Shown: positions 1-7,130 of the stretch, piece after piece
Numbering within the stretch: position 1 is the first letter of the stretch
Layout: each line of letters begins with the position of its first letter
Assembly (NCBI GenBank): GCA_910587875.1
Contig: CAJUOD010000038.1
Location: 1 to 23,977 of the forward strand
Length of the DNA: 23,977 nt
From: an uncultured Oscillibacter sp.
GTDB taxonomy: Bacteria; Bacillota; Clostridia; Oscillospirales; Oscillospiraceae
Direction of reading: 5' to 3'
The notes under the pieces: model-generated
Database searches by the model: none
What the model saw: the letters and a program-made list of their open reading frames with translations, nothing else
What the model was told of the DNA's origin: nothing
Made by a program: the position numbers and the translations under genes

Positions 1-716
1 TCCCGGCGGACTGCCTGGAAGACAAGCCCGCCTGCCCCCTGTGCCAGGACACCGGCTGGCGGGAGGGGCGCATGTGCCGCTGTTTGAAGGCCTACTGCGC
101 CCGGGAGCAGCAGCGGGAGCTCTCCCGGATGCTGGACCTGGGAAACCAGAGCTTCGAGACCTTCTCCTTAGAGTGGTACGACCAGGCGGAGGACCCCGCC
201 CTGGGCGTCTCCCCCCGGGAGAATATGGACTGGATTTTCCGGACCTGCAAACGCTACGCGGCGGGCTTCGGCCCGGGGAGCGGAAACCTGCTCCTCACCG
301 GGGACCCGGGGCTGGGGAAGACCTTCCTCTCCGCCGCCATCGCCCGGGAGGTCAGCGGCGAGGGCTTCTCCGTGGTCTACGACACCGCCGTCCACATCTT
401 CGACCGCTTTGAGGCCCGGAAGTTCGGACGGGAGGCGGGCGTGGAGGCCGACGTGGACCGGGTGCTGGACTGCGACCTGCTCATTTTGGACGACCTGGGC
501 ACGGAGATGACCACCCCCTTCGTCCAGAGCGCCCTGTACACCATCGTCAACAGCCGCATCACGGACCGCCGGGCCACCATCCTCAGCACGAACCTGAAGC
601 TGGAGGACCTCGGGCGGCGCTACACGCCCCAGATCGTCTCCCGCATGGAAGGGGAGTACCGGGTCCTGCCCTTCTTTGGGGAGGACATCCGGCGGCTGAA
701 GAAGGAGCGGGAGTAA
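1..716 (+). CDS. DnaC-like replication ATPase, 5' end missing
   Basis: This is an AAA+ ATPase of the DnaC/DnaI helicase-loader type, which would help load the replicative helicase onto DNA. The frame is open from base 3 to the stop, so the true start lies beyond the left edge. An ATG at 72 is internal, because the residues before it already form a CPLC zinc motif that continues as CRC after it, typical of this family. Counting from base 3, Walker A GDPGLGKT is at about residues 100-107, Walker B LLILDDLG at about 159-166, and a sensor-1 STN at about 195-197. The gene ends four bases before the stop of the converging VTT-family gene, with no terminator between them. An IstB-type ATPase of a transposon is an alternative, but the N-terminal cysteines and lack of a transposase nearby favour a DnaC-like protein. 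Confidence 0.85.
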   Translation, partial: PADCLEDKPACPLCQDTGWREGRMCRCLKAYCAREQQRELSRMLDLGNQSFETFSLEWYDQAEDPALGVSPRENMDWIFRTCKRYAAGFGPGSGNLLLTGDPGLGKTFLSAAIAREVSGEGFSVVYDTAVHIFDRFEARKFGREAGVEADVDRVLDCDLLILDDLGTEMTTPFVQSALYTIVNSRITDRRATILSTNLKLEDLGRRYTPQIVSRMEGEYRVLPFFGEDIRRLKKERE

Positions 717-720
717 ACCG

Positions 721-1347
721 CTATCCCAGCGCCCACTCCCTGCCCCACACCGCCAGGGCCGCCCCCGTCAGCGCCCAGCCGAAGACGCAGGAGGCCCAGA
801 ACCGCGCCCCGCCCAGGTCCCACAGCGCCGCCCCCAGCACTGTGGCGGACAGCACCCGGGGGAAGCTCCCCAGCAGTCCCCCGACGAAGTAGGCCCGCCA
901 GGGCGTGCCCGCTGCCCCCAGCCACAAACTCACCAGCTCCGTGGGCAGAACCCCCGCCAGGCGCAGCAGGAACACCTCCCGCCCCTCCGCCGCCGCCCCC
1001 TCCAGGGCGGCGAACCGGGGATAGCGGGCGGCCAGCCCCTCCAGGGCCCCCCGGTTCCGCCGCCCGACGAGATACGGCCCCGCCTGGGCCGCCGCCGCGC
1101 CGCAGAGGTTCGTCCCCAGGGCCAGGGGGAAGGGCAGCACCAGCCCCGCCGCCGCCGCCAGGGCCGTGGAGGGCAGGGCCGCCGTCAGGCCCTTGAGGGC
1201 ATAGAGCCCCAGCAGGGCCAGGGCCGCCAGCCAGGTCTGTCCCGCCGTCCAGGCGGAGACGGCCTCCGGCGTCAGCCCGGCCCGGCAGAACCAGGCCGTG
1301 AGGCCCAGAAGGGCCCACAGGAACACGGGCGCAAGGCATTTCTTCAT
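721..1347 (-). CDS. VTT (TVP38/TMEM64)-family membrane protein
   Basis: A 208-residue integral membrane protein, probably of the VTT/SNARE-associated (DedA-like) superfamily, whose bacterial members act in lipid or small-solute transport across the cytoplasmic membrane. The start is the ATG at 1347 (MKKCLAPVF), preceded by a G-rich AAAGGGGGG ribosome site; the frame is open further upstream but runs through the terminator of the neighbouring gene. The N-terminus is a hydrophobic segment, followed by several more, with a Gly/Ala-rich stretch (GTNLCGAAAAQAGPYLVGRR, about residues 80-100). A C-terminal R-x-x-G-x-L-P-T-E motif near 140 precedes another glycine-rich helix pair, the expected VTT layout. 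The call rests on layout and motifs and not on strong identity. It converges on the DnaC-like gene. Confidence 0.65.
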   Translation of the reverse strand: MKKCLAPVFLWALLGLTAWFCRAGLTPEAVSAWTAGQTWLAALALLGLYALKGLTAALPSTALAAAAGLVLPFPLALGTNLCGAAAAQAGPYLVGRRNRGALEGLAARYPRFAALEGAAAEGREVFLLRLAGVLPTELVSLWLGAAGTPWRAYFVGGLLGSFPRVLSATVLGAALWDLGGARFWASCVFGWALTGAALAVWGREWALG

Positions 1348-1396
1348 AGGAGCCCCCCTTTCCAAGGCTCCTCCTAGTATGTCCCCTTTGCCGCGC

Positions 1397-1424
1397 AAAA
1401 GGCCCCCGGCTTGAGCCGGGGGCC
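1397..1424 (-). terminator. Rho-independent terminator of the VanW gene
   Basis: A perfect 10-bp GC stem (1401-1410 with 1415-1424) closes a TTGA loop, followed on the minus strand by TTTT (1397-1400). It lies 23 bases after the VanW-gene stop and also insulates the next gene downstream. Confidence 0.85.
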
Positions 1425-1446
1425 TCTCTTGTATCAAACAGGAAAT

Positions 1447-3273
1447 TTACTCCTCCGAGGGCGGAATCACCACGATGGAGGGCGGCTCCGCGGGCTCCGC
1501 CGGGGTCTCGGGCTCCGCCGGGGCCGGGGTCTCCGCCGGCTTCTGGACGGGGACCTCCGCCGGGGCCGTGGCGGGGACGCTGGGCTCCGCCGTGCTGGGC
1601 GGCGCGGGCGTCTCCTCCGCCGGAGTGCCGGGGACCACGGGGACGGAGGCCGCCGGGGCGTCCTCCTTGGGCGGGCCCACCAGCACCAGGCGGTCCCGGT
1701 GCTTGTAGTCGCTGGTGTCCTCCACGTCGCTGGAGAGGAGGTTCCCGCTGCCGTCGAAGATGTTCCGGTAGGTCTTCACCCGGTAGCCGGTGTAGGGGGT
1801 CACCTTCACCTGCCGCTGGCCCGGGGCCAGGGAGGGATCCAGCTGCTCCACCTCCTCGAAGGGGGTAGTGGACAGGGTCTCATAGGTCATCTTCACCGTC
1901 AAATCGTCGGTCTTGGTGCCCCAGAGCTGGACGGTGAGGTAGCCCTTGTCATAGCTCGCCACGATTTTCAAGGGGTACTTGGTGTTGTTGGTGAACTTGT
2001 AGTCCGGCCCGCCCCAGGAGACCGTGGCGTCCATGCCCCGGGTGATGTAGGCGGGGATATACCGGTGGGCGTAGCGCTCCGTGATCTCCATATTGGCCAG
2101 CAGGCAGGCGTAGTACAGCGTGGAGGAGGGCTGGCACACGCCGCCGCCGATCTCGTCCACGGTCTCCCCCTGGACGTAGGCGGGGGCGGCCTTGTAGCCC
2201 TTGGCCTCCGTCCGCTGGCCCACGGTCTCATTGTAAGAGAACACGTCTCCGCTGTTCATCACCGTGCCGTCGAAGGCGGCGGAGGCCAGCTTCACGTTGC
2301 TGACCCGGGCGGCGGTGCCGGAGACATGGGTGGTACACTCGCCCAGAAGGTCCCGGAAGAGGACGGCCTTCAGGTCCTCCGCCGTGATCTCCGGCTCCTG
2401 GATGTCGGCGGGGACGGAGACGGTCTCTCCCGGCAGGGCGGCGTTCAGCATCCTCTGAGCGGAGACGGTGTCGAAGGAGGCCCCCCGCTTCTCGGGGAGG
2501 ATGCCCCCGGTTTCTTGGTCATAGCGGGCGTTTACCATCTCGCCGGAGACGGCCTCGTGTACCGTCTGGATGGACAGGGGCTGGGCCGGGCGGGTGGTCA
2601 TGTCCACCTGAACCTCCGGCTTTCCATTGGCTGCGGCGCCCTCCAGAAGCAGGGCCAGGCCCTCCTCTCCCACGGAGCGCCCGTTGGCCTCCTTCGTCAG
2701 CAGGATCTCGTCGCCCCGGACCTCGAAGCCGCCGTCCAGGGGTTCCAGGGCCAGGTCCGCCGCCACCCGGGCCACGCCCTGGCGGAAAACCTCCTCATCC
2801 CGGTCCTGGGCCGTCAGGCCCTCCCCCTCGCTGTCGGTGAGGAGGGACAGCACCCGTGCCCCCCGGGTGAGGAAGGGCTCGGCGGATTGTTCGTCAAAGT
2901 GCCGCTGGGCGATGCCGGGGCACTGCTCGGCGGTGTAGCCCAGCTCCCCCAGGGTGACGGAGGTCCCGGCGGCGTCCGGGGGCCAGCCCTCGTCCTCCGC
3001 CTCCTGGACGGGGACGACGGAAAGCGTCCGCCCCGGCAGGGACCCGGCCAGCACCTGGCCCGCCTGCTCCGCGGTGAGGCCCCCCACGTTTACGCCGCTG
3101 ATGGCCTCCCCGGAGTAAAAGGTGTCCCGGGAGCCCGCCCAGGCGCAGAGCCCGGCGTACCCGGCCGCCATGATGGCGGCGGTGAGGGCCAAAGCGATAA
3201 ACACCGGGGCGGCGGAGCCCTTTTTCACCCGCGCGCCGCCTCCGGACTTGACTTCATTTGTCAGCTGTCCCAT
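1447..3273 (-). CDS. VanW-family cell-wall protein with G5-like domain
   Basis: A 608-residue membrane-anchored, extracellular protein of the VanW family. The biochemical role of VanW is unknown; relatives occur in vancomycin clusters but most, like this one, stand alone in Gram-positive genomes. The ATG at 3273 is chosen because AAGGAGG lies eight bases upstream; an ATG at 3300 lacks such a site. Residues 21-46 form one membrane segment. Residues about 50-300 hold YoaR-type putative peptidoglycan-binding modules (GVNVGGLTAEQA). The VanW domain is at about 333-460, with the conserved GGGVCQPSSTLY motif near 375-385. A G5-like module (YETLSTTPFEEV to DYKHRDRLV) follows, and the last 60 residues are Pro/Ala/Glu-rich, likely a flexible wall-spanning tail. 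No vanA/B ligase genes are nearby, so glycopeptide resistance is not implied. Confidence 0.9.
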   Translation of the reverse strand: MGQLTNEVKSGGGARVKKGSAAPVFIALALTAAIMAAGYAGLCAWAGSRDTFYSGEAISGVNVGGLTAEQAGQVLAGSLPGRTLSVVPVQEAEDEGWPPDAAGTSVTLGELGYTAEQCPGIAQRHFDEQSAEPFLTRGARVLSLLTDSEGEGLTAQDRDEEVFRQGVARVAADLALEPLDGGFEVRGDEILLTKEANGRSVGEEGLALLLEGAAANGKPEVQVDMTTRPAQPLSIQTVHEAVSGEMVNARYDQETGGILPEKRGASFDTVSAQRMLNAALPGETVSVPADIQEPEITAEDLKAVLFRDLLGECTTHVSGTAARVSNVKLASAAFDGTVMNSGDVFSYNETVGQRTEAKGYKAAPAYVQGETVDEIGGGVCQPSSTLYYACLLANMEITERYAHRYIPAYITRGMDATVSWGGPDYKFTNNTKYPLKIVASYDKGYLTVQLWGTKTDDLTVKMTYETLSTTPFEEVEQLDPSLAPGQRQVKVTPYTGYRVKTYRNIFDGSGNLLSSDVEDTSDYKHRDRLVLVGPPKEDAPAASVPVVPGTPAEETPAPPSTAEPSVPATAPAEVPVQKPAETPAPAEPETPAEPAEPPSIVVIPPSEE

Positions 3274-3324
3274 GAAGTCCCTCCTTTTCGGCCCCCACAC
3301 ACAGGGCCGTTTCTCTCTTTGGGT

Positions 3325-3330
3325 ATTCTA
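3325..3330 (-). promoter_or_regulatory. Possible extended -10 of the VanW gene
   Basis: On the minus strand TGT-TAGAAT forms an extended -10 about 52 bases before the VanW start. No good -35 is visible, so the gene may also be read from noc. Confidence 0.4.
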
Positions 3331-3376
3331 ACACAGATTGCCGGAAAAAGTGATTACAATATAGTAACAAGAATGG

Positions 3377-4183
3377 CTATCCCGCGGCGGCCCCGCCCCC
3401 GGGCCGCCTGGGGATGCGGATGGTCATGACGATCTCCTCCTCCGTGTCCTCCCGGAGGCACCGGGCCTCCACGCCCGCCTCCCGGACGATGCGCAGCCCC
3501 CGGTCCACGCTGTTTAAGAACAGCCGCACGTCCTTCAGGATGTACGTCCGCCGCCCCGCCGGGGCCGACTCCTGGAGCTCCCGGAGCCGGCGCTCCACGT
3601 GCTGCTCCGTCTGGGCCACGTTCCAGCCCCGCTCCGCCGCCCGGCGGGCCATGGCCAGCCGCTCCTCCTGGTCCTCCAGCCGGAGGAGGGCCCGGGCGTG
3701 GCGCTCCGTCAACCCCTTCTCCAAAAGCAGCGCCTGGCAGGCCGGGGACAGCCGGAGGAGCCGCAGCTTGTTGGCCACCGCCGAGGGCGACCGGCCCAGC
3801 TGGGCGGCGGCCTCCTCCTGAGTGACGCCGCTCTCCCGGAGGTAGCCCGCGATGGCGGCGGCCTCCTCGAAGTAGTGGAGATCCTGCCGCTGCAAATTCT
3901 CCACCAGGGCCAGCAGGGCGGATTCCCGCTCGTCCGCCTCCGCCTCCACGCAGGGCACCGCCGTCAGCCCCGCCAGCCTCGCCGCCCGGAGCCGCCGCTC
4001 CCCCGCCACCAGCTCCCAGCCGTCGGGCCTCCGCCGGACCACCAGGGGCTGGACCACCCCGTGCCGCCGGATGGACGCCGCCAGCTCCCGCAGGGCTCCC
4101 TCGTCAAACAGCCGCCGGGGCTGGCGGGGGTTGGGGCGGATGGCCTCCACCTCCAGGCGCAGCACCCGCTTTTCCTCTCCCAT
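3377..4183 (-). CDS. noc: Nucleoid occlusion protein Noc (ParB/Spo0J family)
   Basis: A 268-residue ParB-family CTPase and DNA-binding protein. Noc binds scattered sites on the chromosome and blocks FtsZ ring assembly over the nucleoid. The start is the ATG at 4183, with GGAAGGAGG upstream; the frame runs open well beyond this on the minus strand without a ribosome site. Motifs are IRPNPRQPRRLFDE (15-28), the CTP-binding box GERRLRAA (61-68), ENLQRQDL (95-102) and a helix-turn-helix at about 119-142. The C-terminal segment, ILKDVRLFLNSVDRG through TIRIPRR, matches the Noc-type tail rather than that of Spo0J/ParB. No parA (soj) lies beside it, which also favours Noc; in many Firmicutes noc sits with gidB and parA, so this location is unusual. 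The exact paralogue (Noc versus ParB) is inferred. Confidence 0.87.
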   Translation of the reverse strand: MGEEKRVLRLEVEAIRPNPRQPRRLFDEGALRELAASIRRHGVVQPLVVRRRPDGWELVAGERRLRAARLAGLTAVPCVEAEADERESALLALVENLQRQDLHYFEEAAAIAGYLRESGVTQEEAAAQLGRSPSAVANKLRLLRLSPACQALLLEKGLTERHARALLRLEDQEERLAMARRAAERGWNVAQTEQHVERRLRELQESAPAGRRTYILKDVRLFLNSVDRGLRIVREAGVEARCLREDTEEEIVMTIRIPRRPGGGAAAG

Positions 4184-4209
4184 GGGACCGCCTCCTTCCA
4201 ATTTGTCCC

Positions 4210-4237
4210 ATTTTACAGCAAGGGCGGCGAAAATGCA
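4210..4237 (-). promoter_or_regulatory. Possible noc promoter
   Basis: On the minus strand TAAAAT (4215-4210) sits about 27 bases before the noc start, with a weak TGCATT 16 bases upstream. It lies back to back with the strong plus-strand promoter at 4269-4297. Confidence 0.3.
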
Positions 4238-4268
4238 GGGGGAATCTGTCGGCGGCGGGAAATACGGC

Positions 4269-4297
4269 TTGCGTCGGAGAAGAAAAAACGGTATAAT
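4269..4297 (+). promoter_or_regulatory. Sigma-A promoter of the 49-residue gene
   Basis: TTGCGT (4269-4274), a 17-base spacer, and a perfect TATAAT (4292-4297). Transcription should begin near 4304, the first base of the AAGGAGG ribosome site, giving a leader of only about 15 bases. Confidence 0.8.
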
Positions 4298-4318
4298 ATT
4301 TGCAAGGAGGTGTTGTTC

Positions 4319-4468
4319 ATGGGAACTGAAAAGGAACGCAAGGACACGCAAAAGGCTTTGCTGTATGACCTCCGCCTGATTTTCAGCACCGGCGAAAAGG
4401 AGGACTACACAAGGCAGGAAATTCTGGACTTGTTGGACAAGATAGCCCTGGCGAAGGACCAGGAGTAA
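4319..4468 (+). CDS. Small acidic/basic protein of unknown function (49 aa)
   Basis: A 49-codon gene, MGTEKERKDTQ to LAKDQE, which I do not recognise as a named family. It is highly charged and soluble with no signal peptide. Residues about 13-45 (LLYDLRLIFSTGE, then YTRQEILDLLDKIALAKD) would form two or three short helices. It is almost certainly real: a near-consensus promoter, AAGGAGG eight bases before the ATG, and a 15-bp stem-loop directly after the stop frame it as a single-gene unit. Its A-rich codons (gaa, aaa, aca) contrast with the GC-rich neighbours. It is transcribed away from noc. A small regulatory or adaptor protein is possible, but nothing in the sequence shows it. Confidence 0.85.
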   Translation: MGTEKERKDTQKALLYDLRLIFSTGEKEDYTRQEILDLLDKIALAKDQE

Positions 4469-4475
4469 ACAGTCG

Positions 4476-4508
4476 AAGGACCCGGCGGGCAGTGCCCGCC
4501 GGGTCCTT
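4476..4508. terminator. Perfect 15-bp stem-loop after the 49-aa gene
   Basis: 4476-4490 pairs perfectly with 4494-4508 around an AGT loop. The plus-strand T-tract is short (CTTCTTG), but the position seven bases after the stop and the stem strength support a terminator. It may also stop cstA read-through on the minus strand. Confidence 0.7.
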
Positions 4509-4548
4509 CTTGACAAACTTCTTTTCATCCGATGCAAAGGGCCTTGCG

Positions 4549-4576
4549 CCCGGCGGAGACTGGCACTCCGCCCGGG
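4549..4576 (-). terminator. Possible cstA terminator hairpin
   Basis: A 10-bp GC stem with one bulge (4549-4558 with 4566-4576) lies just after the cstA stop. The T-tract is poor (CCCTTTGC further on), so the call is weak. Confidence 0.45.
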
Positions 4577-4583
4577 AGGCAAC

Positions 4584-6302
4584 TTAGACCTTCTGGCCCT
4601 TCTTGGGATGGGCGATGGTCATGCAGCCCTCGACGGCCAGGATGACGGCCAGGACCACCAGCAGCACGCCCAGGATGGCCTGGACATAGGGGCCCCAGTC
4701 CGCGCCGCCGGCGGAGATCAGGGCGATCTGCGCCTTGGTGTTGACCAGCAGGGAGCAGATGGTGACAACGATCATGAAGGCCATGGGGATCAGGAACATC
4801 TTGTTGTTCTTGCCGATGTTGCCCAGCCAGGTGGCCACGGCCAGCAGGCCCAGGCCGGCCAGCAGCTGGTTGGCGGAGCCGAACAGCGCCCAGATCTTCT
4901 CATAGCCGTTCAGGCCCAGCAGCACGCCCAGCACCACGGTGATGGCGGTGGAGACGTACATATTGGACAGGACCTTCTTGTAGCCGGTGACATTCTCCGG
5001 GGTCTCGCCCTTGCTGGAATCCAGCCAGAACTCCTGGAACATGAACCGGGCCAGACGGGTGGCGGTGTCCAGGGAGGTCAGGCAGAAGGCGGAGTAGGTC
5101 AGCACCAGCAGGGTGTACAGGATGCTGTAGGTTCCGGGGATGGTGTCGTCGATCATGTGGGCCAGGCCGCCACCGAAGATGGCGGTGGCGCCCGCCAGCT
5201 GGGAGTCGGGGTTGGCGGCGTTCCAGCTGTAGGCATAGGCCACGGCGCACAGGGTCAGGATGGCCAGGACGCACTCCAGAAGCATGCCGCCGTAGGCGAT
5301 GGGCTTCGCGTCGGTTTCCTTATCCAGCTGCTTGGACGTGGTGCCCGACGACACCAGGGAGTGGAAGCCGGAAATGGCGCCGCAGGCGATGGTGGTGAAC
5401 AGCACCGGGAAGATGGGGCTGCCGGCGGGGTTCTTGGGGGCCACCACGGCCATGCTGCCCATGTCGGGCCGGGCCAGGATGACCGCCACTACGGCCAGGG
5501 CCAGCATGGCGTACAGCAGGAAGGAGCTCAGGTAGTCACGGGGCTGGAGCAGAATCCACACCGGCGTGACGGAGGCGATGGCGATGTAAATGCCGCAGAT
5601 CCACATCCAGGCGTCCTTGGACAGGTAGATGGGGTGGAAGTTCATGCCGATGGCGATGATGACCACGATGGCGATGACTCCGATGACGCTGGCCACGCCC
5701 ATCGGGGCGTTCCGGCGGTACACCAGGAAGCCGAAGACAATGGCGATGGCGATGAAGAGCAGGGAGACCATGGCCACCCGGGCGTTGGCCTCGGAGGCGG
5801 CGTAGTCCACCGCGCCCGCCTCGGTGAAGGTGGCGCCGAAGGTGCCGGCCACGATGGAGGCGAAGGCCGCGACCACCAGGATCAGGGTCAGGTAGGCGAA
5901 GATCAGGAACAGCATCTTGGCCCGCTTGCTCATGTTGGTGGAAATGATTTCGCCGATGGATTTGCCGTCGTGGCGGACGGAGGCAAACAGGGCGCCGAAG
6001 TCATGGACGCCGCCGAAGAAGATGCCGCCGATGAGAATCCACAGGGTGCAGGCCAGCCAGCCGAAGCCCGCCGCGCCGATGGGGCCGGTGATGGGGCCCG
6101 CGCCGGCGATGGACGAGAAGTGGTGGCCCATCAGGATGGGGGCGGGGGCGGGGACATAGTCCACGCCGTCCTCCAGGGCGTGGGCCGGGGTGGGCTTGTC
6201 AAGCTCGCCGACGCCCCACTGCTTGCACAGCCAGCGGCCATAGAAGATATAGCCGGCGACCAGCACGACAATGCTGATGATCAGAAGTACTAATCCGTTC
6301 AT
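4584..6302 (-). CDS. cstA: Carbon starvation protein CstA-family transporter
   Basis: A 572-residue multi-spanning membrane transporter of the CstA family, whose characterised members import peptides or pyruvate in carbon-limited cells. The start at 6302 (MNGLVLLIISIVV) opens straight into a membrane helix and has GAGGGAG upstream. Family hallmarks are visible: FYGRWLCKQWGV (about 20-32), DYVPAPAPILMGHHFSSIAGAGPITGP (about 48-75) and FFGGVHDFGALFASVRHDGKSIGEI (about 95-120). The length fits the shorter Firmicute and archaeal type rather than the roughly 700-residue Escherichia proteins. It follows the unknown 171-residue gene after 51 bases and is probably transcribed with it from the promoter at 6928-6956. 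Substrate cannot be read from sequence; nearby oxoacid oxidoreductase and aminotransferase genes favour peptides, amino acids or keto acids. Confidence 0.93.
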   Translation of the reverse strand: MNGLVLLIISIVVLVAGYIFYGRWLCKQWGVGELDKPTPAHALEDGVDYVPAPAPILMGHHFSSIAGAGPITGPIGAAGFGWLACTLWILIGGIFFGGVHDFGALFASVRHDGKSIGEIISTNMSKRAKMLFLIFAYLTLILVVAAFASIVAGTFGATFTEAGAVDYAASEANARVAMVSLLFIAIAIVFGFLVYRRNAPMGVASVIGVIAIVVIIAIGMNFHPIYLSKDAWMWICGIYIAIASVTPVWILLQPRDYLSSFLLYAMLALAVVAVILARPDMGSMAVVAPKNPAGSPIFPVLFTTIACGAISGFHSLVSSGTTSKQLDKETDAKPIAYGGMLLECVLAILTLCAVAYAYSWNAANPDSQLAGATAIFGGGLAHMIDDTIPGTYSILYTLLVLTYSAFCLTSLDTATRLARFMFQEFWLDSSKGETPENVTGYKKVLSNMYVSTAITVVLGVLLGLNGYEKIWALFGSANQLLAGLGLLAVATWLGNIGKNNKMFLIPMAFMIVVTICSLLVNTKAQIALISAGGADWGPYVQAILGVLLVVLAVILAVEGCMTIAHPKKGQKV

Positions 6303-6353
6303 GAAAACACTCTCCCTCTTTCATGAGTCTTGTTTTGGGGGACTCCCCCAGAT

Positions 6354-6869
6354 TCATTTGGAGGCGAAGTTGGCCTCCAGGGTCTTCCGGGCCCCTCTCC
6401 CGGCTGGATTGGAGAGGAAGGTCCGGGTGGAACATTCCATTGCTGCTATATGATACTCCATCCAGCCATGGAGCGACAGCCTGTAGTTTTTGTGGAAGCG
6501 GGTCTTTTTCAGGACCTTCTGCGCCTCCGGGTCGATGGTCTCCGCCAGGACCACCAGGGTGACAAAGGAGCTCATGTGCTCCTTGTGGGGATGGATGGCG
6601 GCAAGGCCCGCCTTTAAGGTCCGCTCCGTCAGGGCCTTGGCCCCGGCGGCGTCCAGGTGTTCCGTCACGTAAAAATAGGTGTAATCGTGCTGCTCCGTGG
6701 CGTAGAACTGCTTATCCCGGCGGACCAGGTAGTGCTCATCCCGCAGGAAGTAGTGGGCCATGGCGGGAAAGGAGCCGCCCTCCTCCGTCTCCACGTCCAT
6801 CGTCAGGTCGTAGTTGTGGGAATAGGCGTTCAGCAGCTTCTCAAAGCACTCCTGGGGGGTTCTCTCCAT
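6354..6869 (-). CDS. Conserved-looking protein of unknown function, cstA partner
   Basis: A 171-residue cytoplasmic protein that I cannot place in a family. The ATG at 6869 has GGAGG seven to eight bases upstream. It has no signal peptide or membrane segment. It is rich in His, Tyr and Phe, with notable clusters HYFLRDEHYLVRRDKQFYATEQHDYTYFYV split across about residues 39-68, and a later HPHKEH (about 93-98). The C-terminus is basic. It sits immediately upstream of cstA on the same strand, downstream of a strong promoter and operator-like repeats, so it is likely the first gene of a two-gene transcript. That placement suggests a soluble accessory or sensor of the transporter, but this is inference only. 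Confidence 0.8.
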   Translation of the reverse strand: MERTPQECFEKLLNAYSHNYDLTMDVETEEGGSFPAMAHYFLRDEHYLVRRDKQFYATEQHDYTYFYVTEHLDAAGAKALTERTLKAGLAAIHPHKEHMSSFVTLVVLAETIDPEAQKVLKKTRFHKNYRLSLHGWMEYHIAAMECSTRTFLSNPAGRGARKTLEANFASK

Positions 6870-6927
6870 AGCGTCCTCCGCTTCGTCCGTTCATGGAGCC
6901 CCCGAAAGAACCCCAGCTTGCGAACGC

Positions 6928-6956
6928 ATTATACACCTTCCCCAAGGATTTGTTAA
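6928..6956 (-). promoter_or_regulatory. Promoter of the 171-aa gene and cstA
   Basis: On the minus strand TTAACA (6956-6951), a 17-base spacer, and TATAAT (6933-6928). The predicted start of transcription is near 6921, about 52 bases before the first gene. Confidence 0.75.
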
Positions 6957-6969
6957 GAGGGTTTGAACA

Positions 6970-6988
6970 AATTTGTGTACAATTTGTG
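6970..6988. promoter_or_regulatory. Candidate GntR/FadR operator upstream of the cstA promoter
   Basis: TTGTGTACAA (6973-6982) resembles the TTGT-NN-ACAA core of GntR-type operators. It is embedded in two direct copies of AATTTGTG (6970-6977 and 6981-6988) spaced 11 bases, one helical turn. The site lies about 16 bases upstream of the -35 and downstream of the gntR-type gene. The stretch 6989-7130 shows nothing else convincing. Confidence 0.45.
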
Positions 6989-7130
6989 AATGGGGCCGGG
7001 GGAATTGTGGGTTTTGCCAAGCCAAACTGGAAAAAGCCGGAATCGCAAGCGGCAAAATCTACAAAGTTTCTCCACTTTCTTTGTCGGTTTCGACGGACGG
7101 TTTGGCGAACTTGTCCCCCGGGGGCGGCCC

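Noticed and set aside
1486..1660. GC-rich near-repeats at the end of the VanW gene as a mobile or CRISPR-like repeat
   Set aside because: They encode the Pro/Ala/Glu-rich tail and follow its codon pattern. There are no spacers or regular units.
1447..3273. VanW gene as a sign of vancomycin resistance
   Set aside because: No VanA/B-type ligase, VanH, VanX or VanRS gene is nearby, and stand-alone VanW-domain proteins are common.
1411..3429. 672-codon frame antisense to the VanW gene
   Set aside because: Low-complexity Gly/Leu/Arg/His reading that begins in the terminator hairpin. The VanW gene on the other strand has clear domains and a ribosome site.
4608..6293. 561-codon open frame antisense to cstA
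   Set aside because: Gly/His/Asp/Gln-rich composition is what antisense reading of GC-rich membrane codons gives. It has no ribosome site or family motif, and cstA matches its family throughout.
7021..7106. GCCAAAC...GTTTGGC inverted repeat, 72 bases apart
   Set aside because: Only 7 bp with a long spacer and no promoter or gene feature attached. It is likely chance.
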